NCBI GenBank assembly: GCA_963070105.1
Contig: OY718807.1
Span: forward strand, 4,871,001 to 4,935,000
Direction of reading: 5' to 3'
Origin: Litomosoides sigmodontis
Lineage: Eukaryota > Nematoda > Chromadorea > Rhabditida > Onchocercidae
Length of the DNA: 64,000 nucleotides
The position numbers and the translations under genes were made by a program. Below are positions 1 through 12,107 of this stretch, one piece after another. The notes beneath the pieces are model-generated. The model was not told where the DNA came from. It saw only the letters and a program-made list of their open reading frames with translations, and searched no databases. Position 1 is the stretch's first letter. Each line of letters starts with the position of its first letter.

Positions 1-313
1 CTTATTTATCGTGTTTACTTTTGCTGTAAACATTGTTAGCATAGTTCGAAATTAAATCTATAATTAACTGTATAATTATGTAGGCGTGTGCTTTTAAATC
101 TGCCATAAAATTTAGAAATTGATTATTATCTTCATGACGCCGATTTTCGGAAATGTCCTGCGCTAGAAAAATTTTTGGCACGTGTAAGATATGCATAAAA
201 GTCATCGACTCTGTTGATGTTAAAGGCATCAAACAACAGAAGTTAAGCAATTGAAATTGAAACAATGAAATGAAGTGCAATTTCTTCTAGCTGTGTGAGT
301 GTACTGCTTACAG

Positions 314-3300
314 ACGAGTGCACATACTGGTGAGAACTTAACATTCAATCAGCTTCGGAATAAGTCTTACAGTTTCGCTAATGCCCTGAAATTACTGGAT
401 GCTAAGAAAGGTGATATTGTGGTTGTTTGCCTTGAAAACTGTTATCAATATGCTGTCATCTTCCTGGGTAGTGCAATTGTTGGATGCTCCATATCCGGTA
501 TGAATCCGGAATCCACTCAACGTAATGTTTTCATAATATCAAACTGTTAAATATATGGGTAATTTCTGAGAAGACCTATTTTGGAGGCAAATGAAAGCAA
601 TTTTCGCAAGATAGTTAATAAGCTAGAAAGTTGAAATGGTCTTTACTTTCTTATTTCAAAATTTTTTTGGGAAGGAGTCACGTTTTTTTGCCCAGGAGTG
701 CTGTTTCTTAACACGGAGATCCTGAAATAAGTTCACTTAAATATTCTAATGTAATTTTAGATGAGCTGGAAAGAGTTCTGAAATTAACAGGTGCTAAATT
801 TCTGATTGTTTCATCTCATAATTATCATGTTGCTGTCAATCATGTCACACAGTGCAAGGTTTCCTTTTTTTTTGTTTCATAATATCTGCACTTTTTCCTT
901 GTTAGGCATTAAAGTAACTTTATGCGAGAAGACAGATTCCAAAGGAATACCATGCATCAAAGAAAAGCGTGACATTTCTCGAGTACTTCATAAAATTCCG
1001 ACATGTAAGTTTTGCCCTCTATCAAGTGATTATTCTCGAGCAAAGGAGCTTCCTGTAGGCATATCAAAAGTACATTACCAAAATTATGGGCAACCAGGTT
1101 CTGCTTGTTCCAATCAATGAAGTAATGAATTGATTTGTGGTTGACAAAACTGATTGCGTTAATTTAGTATAATTTCTACCTTTCGCTGAATATCTTTCCC
1201 TTCAGATATCTCTCCGTTATTCCGTTGCAGTTAATAATCGTAGATAAACGGTCCACGCAATTTGGAGAAGATTTCGATAGTTTAACCGAAAGGCAGGTGG
1301 AAAATTGGTTTGTCGGGAGTGAGAAGGAGATTACCCTGGAAGATGTACTGTTAACACCATTTAGTAGTGGTACTACTGGATCCTCAAAGTGTGTCCAGCT
1401 AACTCATCGTAACTTCAACGTTTCAACCGCTGTTCTTAAGCAGTAAGCTAATGAAATGTCCATTTCAAGTAAAGAGTAATAATGTACTTACTCCTTACAA
1501 AATGTTAATTTTACATAAACTTGCTTATATGAATGATTCATTTCTCACTGCATTGTTCCTACAAGTTCCTCTTATTCAAAAGAATATTCATTAAATTCCC
1601 TTTTTCTTTCTTTCAACATCTTTTTATCTCTCTCTCGTCATATTTTCAGGTTTCCGAAAAAAGAAAGCAGGCGAAATTACTTTGCTGTATATTTTTATAG
1701 ATTCCTTTTTAAAAAACCTCAATAAATCATTTACTTATCCATTTTAAGAGCGCTATTTGACAAATTATCGGAAAGTCGTCGACGTGTGACTATTGGCGCA
1801 TTACCGTTTTATCACGGTTCCGGATTCTGGGCATTATGTTATTGCTTATTAGAAGGACACCAAACCATCATAATGGAGCGTTTCCATCCTGCAATAATGT
1901 TGGGTTGTATTGAGAGATATAAGGTATTGTTCAAATAGCTTTAAAAATCTTCTAGCACTAAATATTTAAAAATGTATGTATCAAAACTATCGTTTTTTTA
2001 AGTGTCCTTTATAATACACTGAACGAATCTCATGACTGCATTAAATGAATGTTCGATTCTGACCGTCTTGTCTTGCTCTTTCATTTATTTATCAATAAAT
2101 TGATTTCTTTACAAACTCTTCAAAGTAACTCTTTACCATCGAGCATGCCTTGAACTTTTCCATGTTTAGATCGATACAGTAAATGTGGTACCGGTAATAC
2201 TGGAGAGTCTTTGCCACAATGAAATTCAAACGAAGCATTGGGATTTGTCATCAGTAACGACTGTTTTGTGTGGAAGTGCTCCTTTGAGTAAAGAACTTAG
2301 CAAACGATTTTTACACAAATTCCCTCATGTGATTAATTTAATACAAGGTATTTGTTTTCTCTGCGATTGGTAATTTTTGGAAAACTACTGTTTCAGCTTC
2401 AGGTAACAAGTATTTCCATGGATTATTTTAACGAAATAATTGAGTATATAATTGAGTTTTAGCAAATGAAATAAATGAGTTTTAACAAATATACAGATGT
2501 TCATATTGTGCTAATAAAATTCAAAACACTTGAGAAACGTTAAAAAGAAATTAATTAAATTACTCTGTCGTTATTGGTAGGTAATTACCCTATAGCAGCA
2601 ATTCATGATTACACTAATCATTGATCAAATTTAGCCAAAAATTATCACATAATTATGTGCTTAGGGTCGTTAATCATACTGTGAAATTTTATCAATGTTT
2701 TCTTTCCACAGCTCTTTGCAGCGTTCAACATTATTATTTTAGGTTACGGTATGACGGAATTGGTAGTTCTAAGCCATATAACACCGCTGGGTACTCCGCT
2801 CGATAATGACAGTTATTTGGGAAGCTGTGGAAAATTGCTGCCCGGTTTCGAGGCTATGGTCATTTTAAACGAATTTTGAAAATATTGATGATTTGATAGG
2901 AGAGATTTATGCAATTAATCTTTGAATTTGATTTCCAAATCTTGATGCAGCTGGTGGATGAAGAAACTGGTGCAGTACTAAGAGAACCGTGGAAACCTGG
3001 TGAACTGCTGCTGCGGTCAGAAGCGATCATGAAAGGTTATTTGAACGATGTAGAAGAAACGAAGAAAGTAATTGACAGCAACAAGTGGTTGCACACTGGT
3101 AATTCATTTCCCATTATGTTTTCCACTTTTGACGTCATCGAATAATTGTTGTATTCGTCCTTTTCCAAGTTTCGGAGAAACCTCTTATTTTGTGATATTG
3201 CTTCAGGCGATGTGATGTATTTCGACTCCAACAACTTTTACTTCGTTGTCGATCGAAAGAAGGATTTAATTAAAGTAAACGGAATGCAGGTGTCGCCAAC

Positions 3301-4196
3301 TGAATTGGTTGTTCCCTTTTGTTCATTTTCCATTTTGTTCTAAGATAATCTTAAGCAAGTGTAATTAGCTGAAGTATTGGACCGTAATCACATGCAAATT
3401 TTCAGGAGGATATCTTAAGAGGTCACAATGATGTCAGTGATGCAGCTGTTATTGGTGTAGCGGATAAGGATCACGGACAGGTCATCGTATTTTCCTTAAA
3501 CACTCACACATTGTCAGCTATCACATGCCTTTAAGAAATTTCAGGACAAAACTAAGGCAGTTAGCAATGTTCGCATTTGAATTAGAAATAAGGAAGTAGA
3601 CAAAAAAAATTTTTAATGAACTAGGAGACTTTGTCGGAATAAGTGGGTAATACGAGTAACAGTGAATTCTTAAAATAAGAATCGATCGTGAATGAATGTA
3701 TTTACCAGGTTCCAAAAGCATTTGTTGTATTGGTAAATGATGAGGCGGCTGAGTTCCAGTCTAGGAATCTTATCAAATATTTAAACGGTTCGAAACTTTT
3801 TTGATTTTAAACGATAATGTAAAATGTGTGAACAGAGGACCTAAGCATTCAAGGCATTGTTTTCAATGAATGCATGAATTTTAAATATTTCCTACTCAGT
3901 TTATAAAATTTTTCATTTTTTTTGCTTGGAATGTATTTGCCAGCAGATGATGTTAAAATACATTAATGTACCGCCTATATTAACAGTTTCCTTTGTTGTA
4001 CTAGTTTTCTACGACATCTTTTATCAGTTAATGAATTACGAGCAATCTCGACCAATAGTTGTTAATTTAAACTATTGCAGACCGAGTAGCGCCACACAAA
4101 CAACTACGTGGGGGCATACAAATAGTACGTAAATTGCCGAAAACGCCAAATGGTAAAATATCGCGCAAAGACTTACTGAACATTGAATTTCAGTAG
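314..4196 (+). CDS. 4CL-type acyl-CoA synthetase, 5' end missing
   Basis: ATP-dependent AMP-forming acyl/aryl-CoA ligase of the 4-coumarate-CoA ligase/luciferase family. Exons that join in frame: 314-521, 761-858, 1231-1442, 1749-1923, 2170-2347, 2743-2858, 2951-3098, 3207-3307, 3406-3480, 3709-3787, 4081-4196 (about 501 residues, TAG stop). Visible motifs: the phosphate-binding loop SSGTTGSSK (exon 3), PFYHGSGF (exon 4), GYGMTE (exon 6), the hinge region DRKKDLIKVNGMQVSP (exon 8) and the C-terminal catalytic lysine in PKTPNGKISRKDL (last exon). The order and spacing match a complete adenylation domain. Family members run about 540-560 residues, so a first exon of roughly 40 codons must lie upstream or off the window; I could not identify it in bases 1-313. 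The protein ends IEFQ and has no SKL-type peroxisomal signal. Substrate unknown; a broad fatty or aryl acid is inferred. Confidence 0.9.
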
Positions 4197-5249
4197 TCAT
4201 GTACTATTAAAATTTTGTTATATGATTTGATAAAAGCTTTGAAAGAGATATTATCTCAGTGGTAGAAATGTCTTCATTGTAGGCAATGCTATAATGTCAC
4301 GCTATTCAAAATATATTACACATTGCTCTAACAACATCTAATTAAATGCATTTAAATGCCTAATCGGTTCAGTATTTTTCAATGTTTTAACGAAAGCTTG
4401 CCTTACTTGACTCCTCATTGTTGTGCGGAATACGAGACGATTAAAACAGATGATATCTAAAAGTTAAAAAAGAAATTTTGCGATGACACATAACCGAGAA
4501 CTGTTAAATTCTCAGAAATATTCCGCTGAAAAAATGGATTTTGAGAGAGAGCTGAATGTGTGGCAAAGAAGAGATAATAATCGTCAAGAAAGACATAATA
4601 AGCAAACACTAATTATATAGATTATTAAACTTCGATCATATAATTAGTGACTCGATTTGATTTGTTTATTTATTCAATTATAAAAGTTCTACAAATAACA
4701 TATTTCAAATGATTTTCAGGGCATTATTGTTGTACTACTAGTTGAAGTTGCATGAATGCTTTGGAGCAATTACAGATGCGTGTATTACTGAATTCATAAC
4801 TTTATTTCCTAGGAAAGAAATGACTGCTTTACCTTTCAGTTTACATTTCATGGTGAAAATTTTAATCTTTTCAAGAACAAAATATTAAATGCGTTTTGTG
4901 CTTGAAGCTCAGAACTAGCAAAGTCTCATTTTACTTTTTATTTTTCGAACACAGTAACAATGAACCGAAATAATTAAACTGAAATTGCATATTTGAGAAG
5001 AACTTGAAATAAATTTAAGAATGGTCTATGAATTTCAAGGCTCATTGATTAGTCAGTTATCAATTTTCGGCAGTCTGTTTCATAAAATTCATCTGCATTT
5101 TGCTCAAAGTTTTGCATAAAGCAGTGGGTTTCATATCACAAGGAGAAATTCATTCAAATTCGTTTTTCCTCTACTTCTCTTCCTCCACTTCCGCATACTT
5201 CTGAAATTCTTCTCAGAAATTAAATTTTAGAAAGCTTTTAGGTTGAATA
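4197..5249. other. intergenic region, no gene seen
   Basis: AT-rich spacer between the acyl-CoA synthetase stop and the DHHC gene start. No ORF with family resemblance on either strand. Close to the right end, a T-rich run plus AG (about 5233-5240) just ahead of the DHHC start codon looks like a trans-splice acceptor. Confidence 0.5.
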
Positions 5250-7912
5250 ATGTCGTGGTACTCAAAAATTTATATATTTGTGCGGAATTATCGCAAGAAG
5301 CATCCGTTCCGTGGATTCTTTCTAAATTTAGCGCTAAATGCGCTTCTTCTCATGCAACTTCTGATTTTCATCTATTCGTATGCACTTTTAATTTATTTTA
5401 TTTGATTTCACTGTCAATGAAACTTCGGGTTATTCAAGGATAGAATTAAAATTAAAGTAATTTTACTTTTAGCTTCATATGATTTTTAGTTCTTCGATTC
5501 GAAGTGTTTTTCTAGCGGAATTTACATGTCATATGACATCTCGCGTAACTTTCATTTATCTTTTTGTTTTATTTTTTGAAAAGAATGGTTGTTAATGGAA
5601 GAACAACTGTTAGGTGAGGAGAAAACGTGGAAAGATAATTTATTTAGTAAAAGTAACTGTTACAGATATTACGTTTACACATGGATCACATGTTTTCAAT
5701 TCTTAACAAACATCACTCAAATTACAGTCTATCTAATTGTCTTCAATGTTATCCTCTTCATGATGATTTGGTCTCTTGTAATGTCAATTGTCACACCAAC
5801 TGCGCGAGTACCCATTCAGTATTTCGTGCGCTCTTTTAAATTTTAAATTATTTCCCATCATTGAACACAATTTTGTAGCATTTTAAGGGATATCATTATT
5901 ATCAGTGGATTATCAACTGCTTCATTCTTTCAGTTGTTCACCATTGAAGTTTTAAATTTGTAGCGTTGCGTGACAATTAACATTAATTCATTTAATTGAG
6001 ATAATGCTAAGCGATAGTGTTGGGAAGATTAGCTGTTATAAATTCAGACTGATAAGGAGACGGATGAAAAGATAAAAGCAGTGACGCCGTTCAAGGAAGA
6101 TCGATATCTCCCGGACACTTCTACCACTGAACAGGTACAAAATCAGTCCGACATATTGAATAGTTTTGCCGAAAATAAAGGATTACGCTTCGTTGAAGTG
6201 GACAATTACAATCGTCTACGGTATTCCACTTTTCCTATGCTTATTTGCACTCCTTGTAAATAAAGAAATTCAAATTTTTTTCAAAAATTTTACCGAGAAA
6301 AATGGAGAGGATTTTTGACCTAAAAGATTATTTCTGCCATTGCATAAGGAATTCATTCCTTTCCTTGGAAAGGTCAACAGTGCTACTGCACTATGAAATG
6401 GAAGAAATGAGGGAAAGTATTGGAGCATATACCTTATGCAGTCATTTTGTTTTAAAATATCCTTCTGCAGATCCATATCATTTCTAATTTACAAATATGC
6501 ATTTTAATTTACTGCAATTTTTTAGCGGTATGTTTATATTTAGCGTATTTAAAATTAGAATTGTGAAAAATTAAAAAAAATGTTGGAGAATTTAAAACTG
6601 AATGTAAATTCTGCTCCTTTTGAAGGTACTGTTATCAATGTTCGCTTATCAAGCCTGATCGAAGCCACCATTGCTCATCGTGTGGCTTCTGTGTTGTGAA
6701 ATACGACCATCACTGTCCGTGGATCAACAAATGTGTCTCATTCAACAATTACAAATACTTCATGCTTTATCTCATCTATAGTTGCATCTTATTAGCTTGG
6801 CTAGTTCTTCTATTACTGTCAACCATTGCGGCATCTTTAATTAAGCCATTAATCAATTGCTTCATTGCCCCTACAGTACCATTGAAAAATTAGATGCAGC
6901 ATTTTAGAATTTCCTATTTTTTAAAATAAAAAACTGTTATCAACAAATGGTAATAGCAGTTATTTTGCAGCAATAACCGCAAATACTTTGAGAGAAGAAT
7001 TGAAAATTGCTAAAGGGGAATTTTTTAGGGCCTTATTGACAAGCATAGAATGTGTCATTCGATATTTTGTGCGACAACAATGGACGGAACAAATTGTTAA
7101 TTTTATTTGCGTCTTTCTATGCGTCGTTTTATTTGCCATTTTTGGTTATTATCCACTCGGTGAGCTTCTCATTTATCACATACGACTTGCGACGCTCAAT
7201 GAGACCACTTGCGAACAGGCGAAACCACCAAATATTCGGTAGTTTGTCTGTCCGTTGAACGCTTACATTTCAGCGCTACACCTTTTTTCACAAAAAAGAT
7301 CCTTCATGTTGGATTAGCTACCTCGAATTTCAAATTAAAAGCAATTAATTAAATTTGGAAAATAGTTGCGAAATGAGGACATTTTATACCCCAAAGTTAA
7401 AATTAGATAAAAATTGGAATTGAAAAAAATTGTACAGTGAGGGAGAGTTTGCAAATTTAGGATGTGTGAATCATACTCAGGCTTTTAATTAGTGAAAGCA
7501 AGGAAGGTAAGGTTAAAATACTGTAGAGAATTGAAAGATTTCACAATCTTGGAGGAAAAATTAATCTCTCTTTTGTCCATCATTCTCTTCGCCTTCTCGT
7601 TCTCTCTCTCTCCCATTTGTTTTAGAGATCATAAATTAAAGACAAAATGTTGGTAAAAAATTATTGCCTTAATTTAAATGTAATCGATTAAAATTTCAAT
7701 CCGATGAATATTTCAGTGGGGATTCCAGTGCAGACTACAATGTGGGAACATACCGCAATTTACGTGCTGTATTTGGTTGGGGTCTATGGGCATTTCCAGT
7801 CGATTCTCACGTAGGTGACGGAATGCACTTTCCCATATGTTATTCCGAACGATCAGCAACTTGTACTGAAATTCGCTACACCGTATATCGAGAACAGCAA
7901 AATAAAAATTAA
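5250..7912 (+). CDS. DHHC-type protein S-palmitoyltransferase (ZDHHC2/15/20-like)
   Basis: Membrane enzyme that transfers palmitate from its own cysteine to cytosolic protein cysteines. Exons 5250-5377, 5666-5825, 6048-6220, 6626-6817, 6960-7238, 7717-7912 join in frame to about 375 residues. Exon 1 encodes a short cytosolic N-terminus and TM1; exon 2 supplies SYYVYTW and TM2; exon 4 has the zinc-binding cysteine-rich domain (CYQC, HHC, CGFC) with the catalytic DHHC at about residues 181-184, followed by TM3. Exon 5 carries TM4 and the TTxE motif as NETTCEQ; the last exon has NLRAVFG and VGDGMHFP, which resemble the tail of the ZDHHC2/15/20 group. A T-rich run plus AG sits 9 bp before the ATG. 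The exon 4/5 join uses a weak GT donor at 6818; the exon could run longer if a non-canonical donor is used, so the TM3-TM4 loop is the least certain part. Confidence 0.88.
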
Positions 7913-9645
7913 TAGTACTGCTTCTGGTTCACTCTACGGATAATCGTCCATTTCAGACAGCTGCGCACAGTCTCCGTTTTTATGTTTCGTATAAATTATA
8001 TCTTTCATGTGGCATAAACTTCCGAGAATGTTGCATTTCAATTTTTAATTTTTGAAAAATAAGCAAGAGGCACTTCAATGATACTATTAGCGGTCGTTGC
8101 AGCGGGAAATTCATTTCTCGTACGGTCGCATCACATCACTTTTAAATTTCATTTACTGTGAAAATGTTTTCCGCAGTTGTTGGACGGAAACTACAACCTT
8201 CCGCTAGACTTTTTGTCTTGCTAGTACACTCATCAAATTACGAAGTAACTGAGTGAAGGAGAGAATCTCTCACAAACGAGAGGGAGTCAGCCAATTTCAG
8301 TCAAATAACTGTTTACGCACAATGATGGGAATTAATTCGGAAAAGTGAGAGAGGAAGGAAAAGGGTGCGATCAGTTCAACTCGGAGAATGAAATGAAAGG
8401 AACGAAGGAAATGTCTCGTCTACGCCCGCAAGGTGTGAAGTGTAAACTGCGAAATACTTCTCAACATTCGCTAGACGCAATGCAACCTTTCAACCTACTC
8501 ATTTCCTCGTTTTTTGTCAATTTATGTTAATTTGCATCTCTTTAGATTGCATGCACATTTGCATAAAATTTGACTAGTTTGATTGAGCGAGTAATAAAAT
8601 GCTACATCTTACGCATAATTAATTCAAACTGATCAATTATCGATCAACTAATAACATTCAATAAGTGCAGCCCCTCGTTTTCTTTTGAAATTTATAATTT
8701 TCCTTGTTTCTTCTCTCTCTCTCTCTCCCTTCCTGTATGTAACATCAAGTAATTTCACACGACTGTCCCCTCACTATTTTTCTCCATTAAATCACATATT
8801 TTCCATGAAACCATCCAGTGGTTATTTCAATTTTAGCTAATTTCTCGCATCCTCCTCACTCTTTTCTCATTCCTCACCTCATTCCACCAAAGGCCTAATT
8901 TCAATTCAATCTGTAGAAGAAAGGGAGAGAGGGAGAGAGAGAGAAAGGGAAAGTAAAGAAACTAAAAACAAAATTTAAATTTCAAACTATTAATATTTCC
9001 CGTAAATGAACTGTCCACTGCAAACAGTCAAACGAAATCACCAATCAACAGCAACACGTTTTCAATATGTCAGAAAAAGAAATGAGCAGATATGAACAAC
9101 TTTTTTTTTCTCTTTTTCTAATCTCTTTTAAACGACCCGACACTTCGATGACACTTATTACTTGCTTGACAATTTGTGTGATATACGACAAGTAAGCAAA
9201 GTAGGTAAGTAATAAGTTAGGTAAACTAAGTAAAGTAAAAGTGTATTTTGAGAGATGTTGAAAAACACAATGAAAAAACATTTATTCGACGACAACAAGT
9301 GGAAGCAAATCGACACGTATTGATTTTTTTTCTTTTTGGCAAAACTAACAAAAGCGAATTTTGCCACCTTCTTCTTCTCCTCCTCACTTCCCTGCTTCAT
9401 CACTTCCAAAATTTTCTATTTAAAATTTCATTTTAAAAAAATCAAATGTTCAACCTAAAATTAGCTAAATGCTTGCTGAAGTGATTGATATTTTCACAAC
9501 TGTGACATATTTTCAGAAACATTTCTGATATTTCGAGACTAACCACTCTCATTGTTTTTAATCTAACATTCCTTCATTACAGTTCTTCCTTAAGCTAATA
9601 TCCGTTCCGATTTGCTAATTTTGAATTTTTACTAATTGGTAAAGC
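7913..9645. other. intergenic region with CT/GA-rich tracts
   Basis: No convincing gene. Contains short simple-sequence tracts (CT around 7592-7613 and 8712-8727, GA around 8926-8944) and a few short ORFs rich in Lys, Phe or Ser that arise from these low-complexity tracts. Confidence 0.5.
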
Positions 9646-11974
9646 ATGGTTACAATTTGTTCCTTACCACCTGAAATTCAATTAACCATTCTAAATTATT
9701 GCGATTTCTTCTCAGTACTTCAGTTACGACAAGTTTGCAATTTTATTCTTTTCTTGAAATATATTTTTAAGATTGCTTTTTTTGATTGATCTCACAGAGC
9801 TTGCTTCCACAAGTACTAAATTAAAAAGCGAAAGTTTCAGATTTCATAAATTTTCTAGTAAAGAGAGGAAAGGTAACCTATGAAGCGATACGTAGAAATT
9901 ATCAAAATTTGCATATTTGATGTCCTTCATAATTTGATGAGCTTGATTTGTGAATTTCAAATTTGAACTACTTCACAGGTGTCGAAATACTACAGGTGGC
10001 TTGCTGAACATAATTTAAGCCATCGAAGTCATCTCGATGTTACTTGTGATTATTTGGCAATATTTCGAGATTGTAAGCAGAGAGGTTTAGCTCTCTTAAA
10101 TGAGCAAAACGATTATGAAGCAGTTTGTGATAAAATATCTACCTTTATCAGTCTCTATATGCCGACTCTACGCGAGCTTTCACTGCGTCATTGCTCAGTT
10201 GTCCTCACGTTGGCCGGCTTAGTTCAAGTAATTGCACTTTTTTTAAACACAAAAATGAATGTCATTGCTATCACTGGAGAAATGACAAATGACATTCAGT
10301 TCCTCTTATGAATTCCCAGTAGCTTTAGCATCTTCCTTTTTTAATTGCGCTATGAACACTTGGCATAATTAGTGTAACAGAAGATGAATTATTGATTTCC
10401 GAAAGTATTACCGGTTATCTGGCTATTTAAGGTGGCAGTATTTGCACTAAACGAGAAAGGGTGGAAAAGTAGAAGCTATAAAATTGCTTACCTTTCCTTA
10501 TTTTCCTCTTTAAATTTCTTCATTTTACAGTTGGCGTCAGCCGCGCCACGGTTATATCAGTTGGATTTAAGTCAAATTTGCAATAAGCCATTTTTTGAAG
10601 CAGACGCCGTCCTGGGTTTGCAATATTTTCGACAGCTGAAGGTTTTGGTAATGGATGGATTTGTAATTCATCAAAAAATCACTGGTAAAGGTATAGCTTT
10701 TATAGATTTTAATTGATCTGTTCTAGAAAAAATTCTTTTTGATAAAGTTTGTTACGTTTCCAAAGAATACGTTTTTTTCTGGAATATTCCGTAACGCACG
10801 TCAATTTGCAATAAATTGTGTTGTACACGCACGTGTGAGTTTTTGATATATTTATAGGATTCCATAAAATCGAATGCGAATTTCATCTAACTTTTTCTGT
10901 TGCAGGATGTTCACATATCTTAGAAGTGCCACCCACACGTCACATGCGACATTTGCAGGCGCTAGTGCTCAACGGTCCATACGACACTTTAGCGAGAGTT
11001 TTGTATTCACTGTGTGAGGGTCATTACAATTTGCACAAATTGAAACGTATAAGTGTAAGTGTGTTGAATTCTCTCTTCCCACTCCTCATCCACTATAGAA
11101 AATCTGAATATTACAATTTTGTAGTTGAAAAAGCGGAAGTTAGACGTGATGGATAGCAACATGTAATGCAATTAGCAGAATCTAATTACATTTTATCATT
11201 CAGTACGAGCAACTATCGGTTAATAACACAGATATATTCACGAGATGACAGTAGCACTGAAAAGAGAATTCCATTTATTCCTCGAACTTTTTAAATTCAC
11301 ATTAACTCTTCACTTTATGAGTGTTACGTACTATACAGCTTGGTGTACGATACAGTACTGCAAAATATCCTGAATTACTGGTATGGTTTTTAATGACACA
11401 TCGTTCATTGTGCTTTGTACATATTTGGAATGCTTTATTTGCTACTAATGATCAGTTGAAGCGATTTTACACGTACGTTTAGTGCTACTGTTTTAACTAA
11501 CAATTTTTGCACACACTAACTTTACACTATCGTTCCCTGAATTTATTTGTTATTACAATTTTGTCTTCGTAGTGTTATTTTATGAGTTGTTCAACGGAAT
11601 TCACACGAAGCTAAAAAATAGGCTGATCCAGTGCTTGCAACACTTCTAGGCGTAACTAATTGCCGAACGTAAATTAATACCTTATGAAATAATGAGTAAT
11701 GTCAATTTGGTAGTAGTTTTTTTGTTCGCAAGAGAATGCGACTTATTTGGAAACGTGATGTACGTGGGAATGGTTTGGTAATTGTTGCTCAACTTTTTTC
11801 AGCGCATTAATTTCATTACCGGAACTCACTGAGTTGTATTTGGAAAGCTGTGAATTATGTGATCGGATCGATCCACCAATAGAAGTTCAATTTCTCAAAA
11901 GCATTACTTTACGTGGCATCCATTGTAATGGTTTAGTACGTAGCATGCGTTACGATCCTAACAGTAATCGTTGA
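9646..11974 (+). CDS. F-box / leucine-rich protein
   Basis: Likely substrate-recognition subunit of an SCF ubiquitin ligase. Exons 9646-9732, 9979-10227, 10531-10684, 10906-11062, 11803-11974 give about 272 residues. The N-terminal F-box is clear: LPPEIQLTILNYC, then LRQVSKYYRWL across the first intron. The remainder has irregular leucine-rich repeats (LRELSLRHC, LYQLDLSQ, LKVLVMDGF, LQALVLNG, LTELYLESCEL), as in FBXL-type proteins. The fourth-exon donor is chosen at 11063 because only that GT keeps phase with the last exon; the more consensus GTAAGT at 11055 would break frame, so an unseen extra exon in 11063-11802 is possible. AATAAA lies at 12020-12025. The next gene on the same strand starts 134 bp after the stop. 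No specific orthologue recognised. Confidence 0.72.
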
Positions 11975-12019
11975 TCATTTGTCATGCCACATTATCAATC
12001 CCATACTTGCAAATTTGTA

Positions 12020-12025
12020 AATAAA
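12020..12025 (+). terminator. poly(A) signal of the F-box gene
   Basis: AATAAA 46 bp after the F-box stop codon and about 76 bp before the acceptor-like site of the next gene, the usual layout within a nematode operon. Confidence 0.45.
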
Positions 12026-12089
12026 TCAGTTCGACTCAGCGGTTCCTACAAGTTCATGGATGCAGAAAACCATTGCTCCTATTGCTGTG

Positions 12090-12101
12090 AAAAAGGTTTA
12101 G
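12090..12101 (+). other. putative trans-splice acceptor
   Basis: GTTTAG preceded by an A-rich run, 6 bp upstream of the ATG at 12108. There is no room for an upstream exon of its own between this site and the F-box gene's poly(A) signal, so a spliced-leader acceptor is inferred. Confidence 0.4.
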
Positions 12102-12107
12102 GTTAGG

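Noticed and set aside
2..280. 92-codon minus-strand ORF at the left edge
   Set aside because: No motif, AT-rich residues, runs off the window; cannot be distinguished from chance.
906..1004. Open segment GIKVTLCEKTDSKG... with splice-like borders inside the acyl-CoA synthetase gene
   Set aside because: It is out of phase with both neighbours, while skipping it joins 858 to 1231 in frame with canonical borders and matches family spacing.
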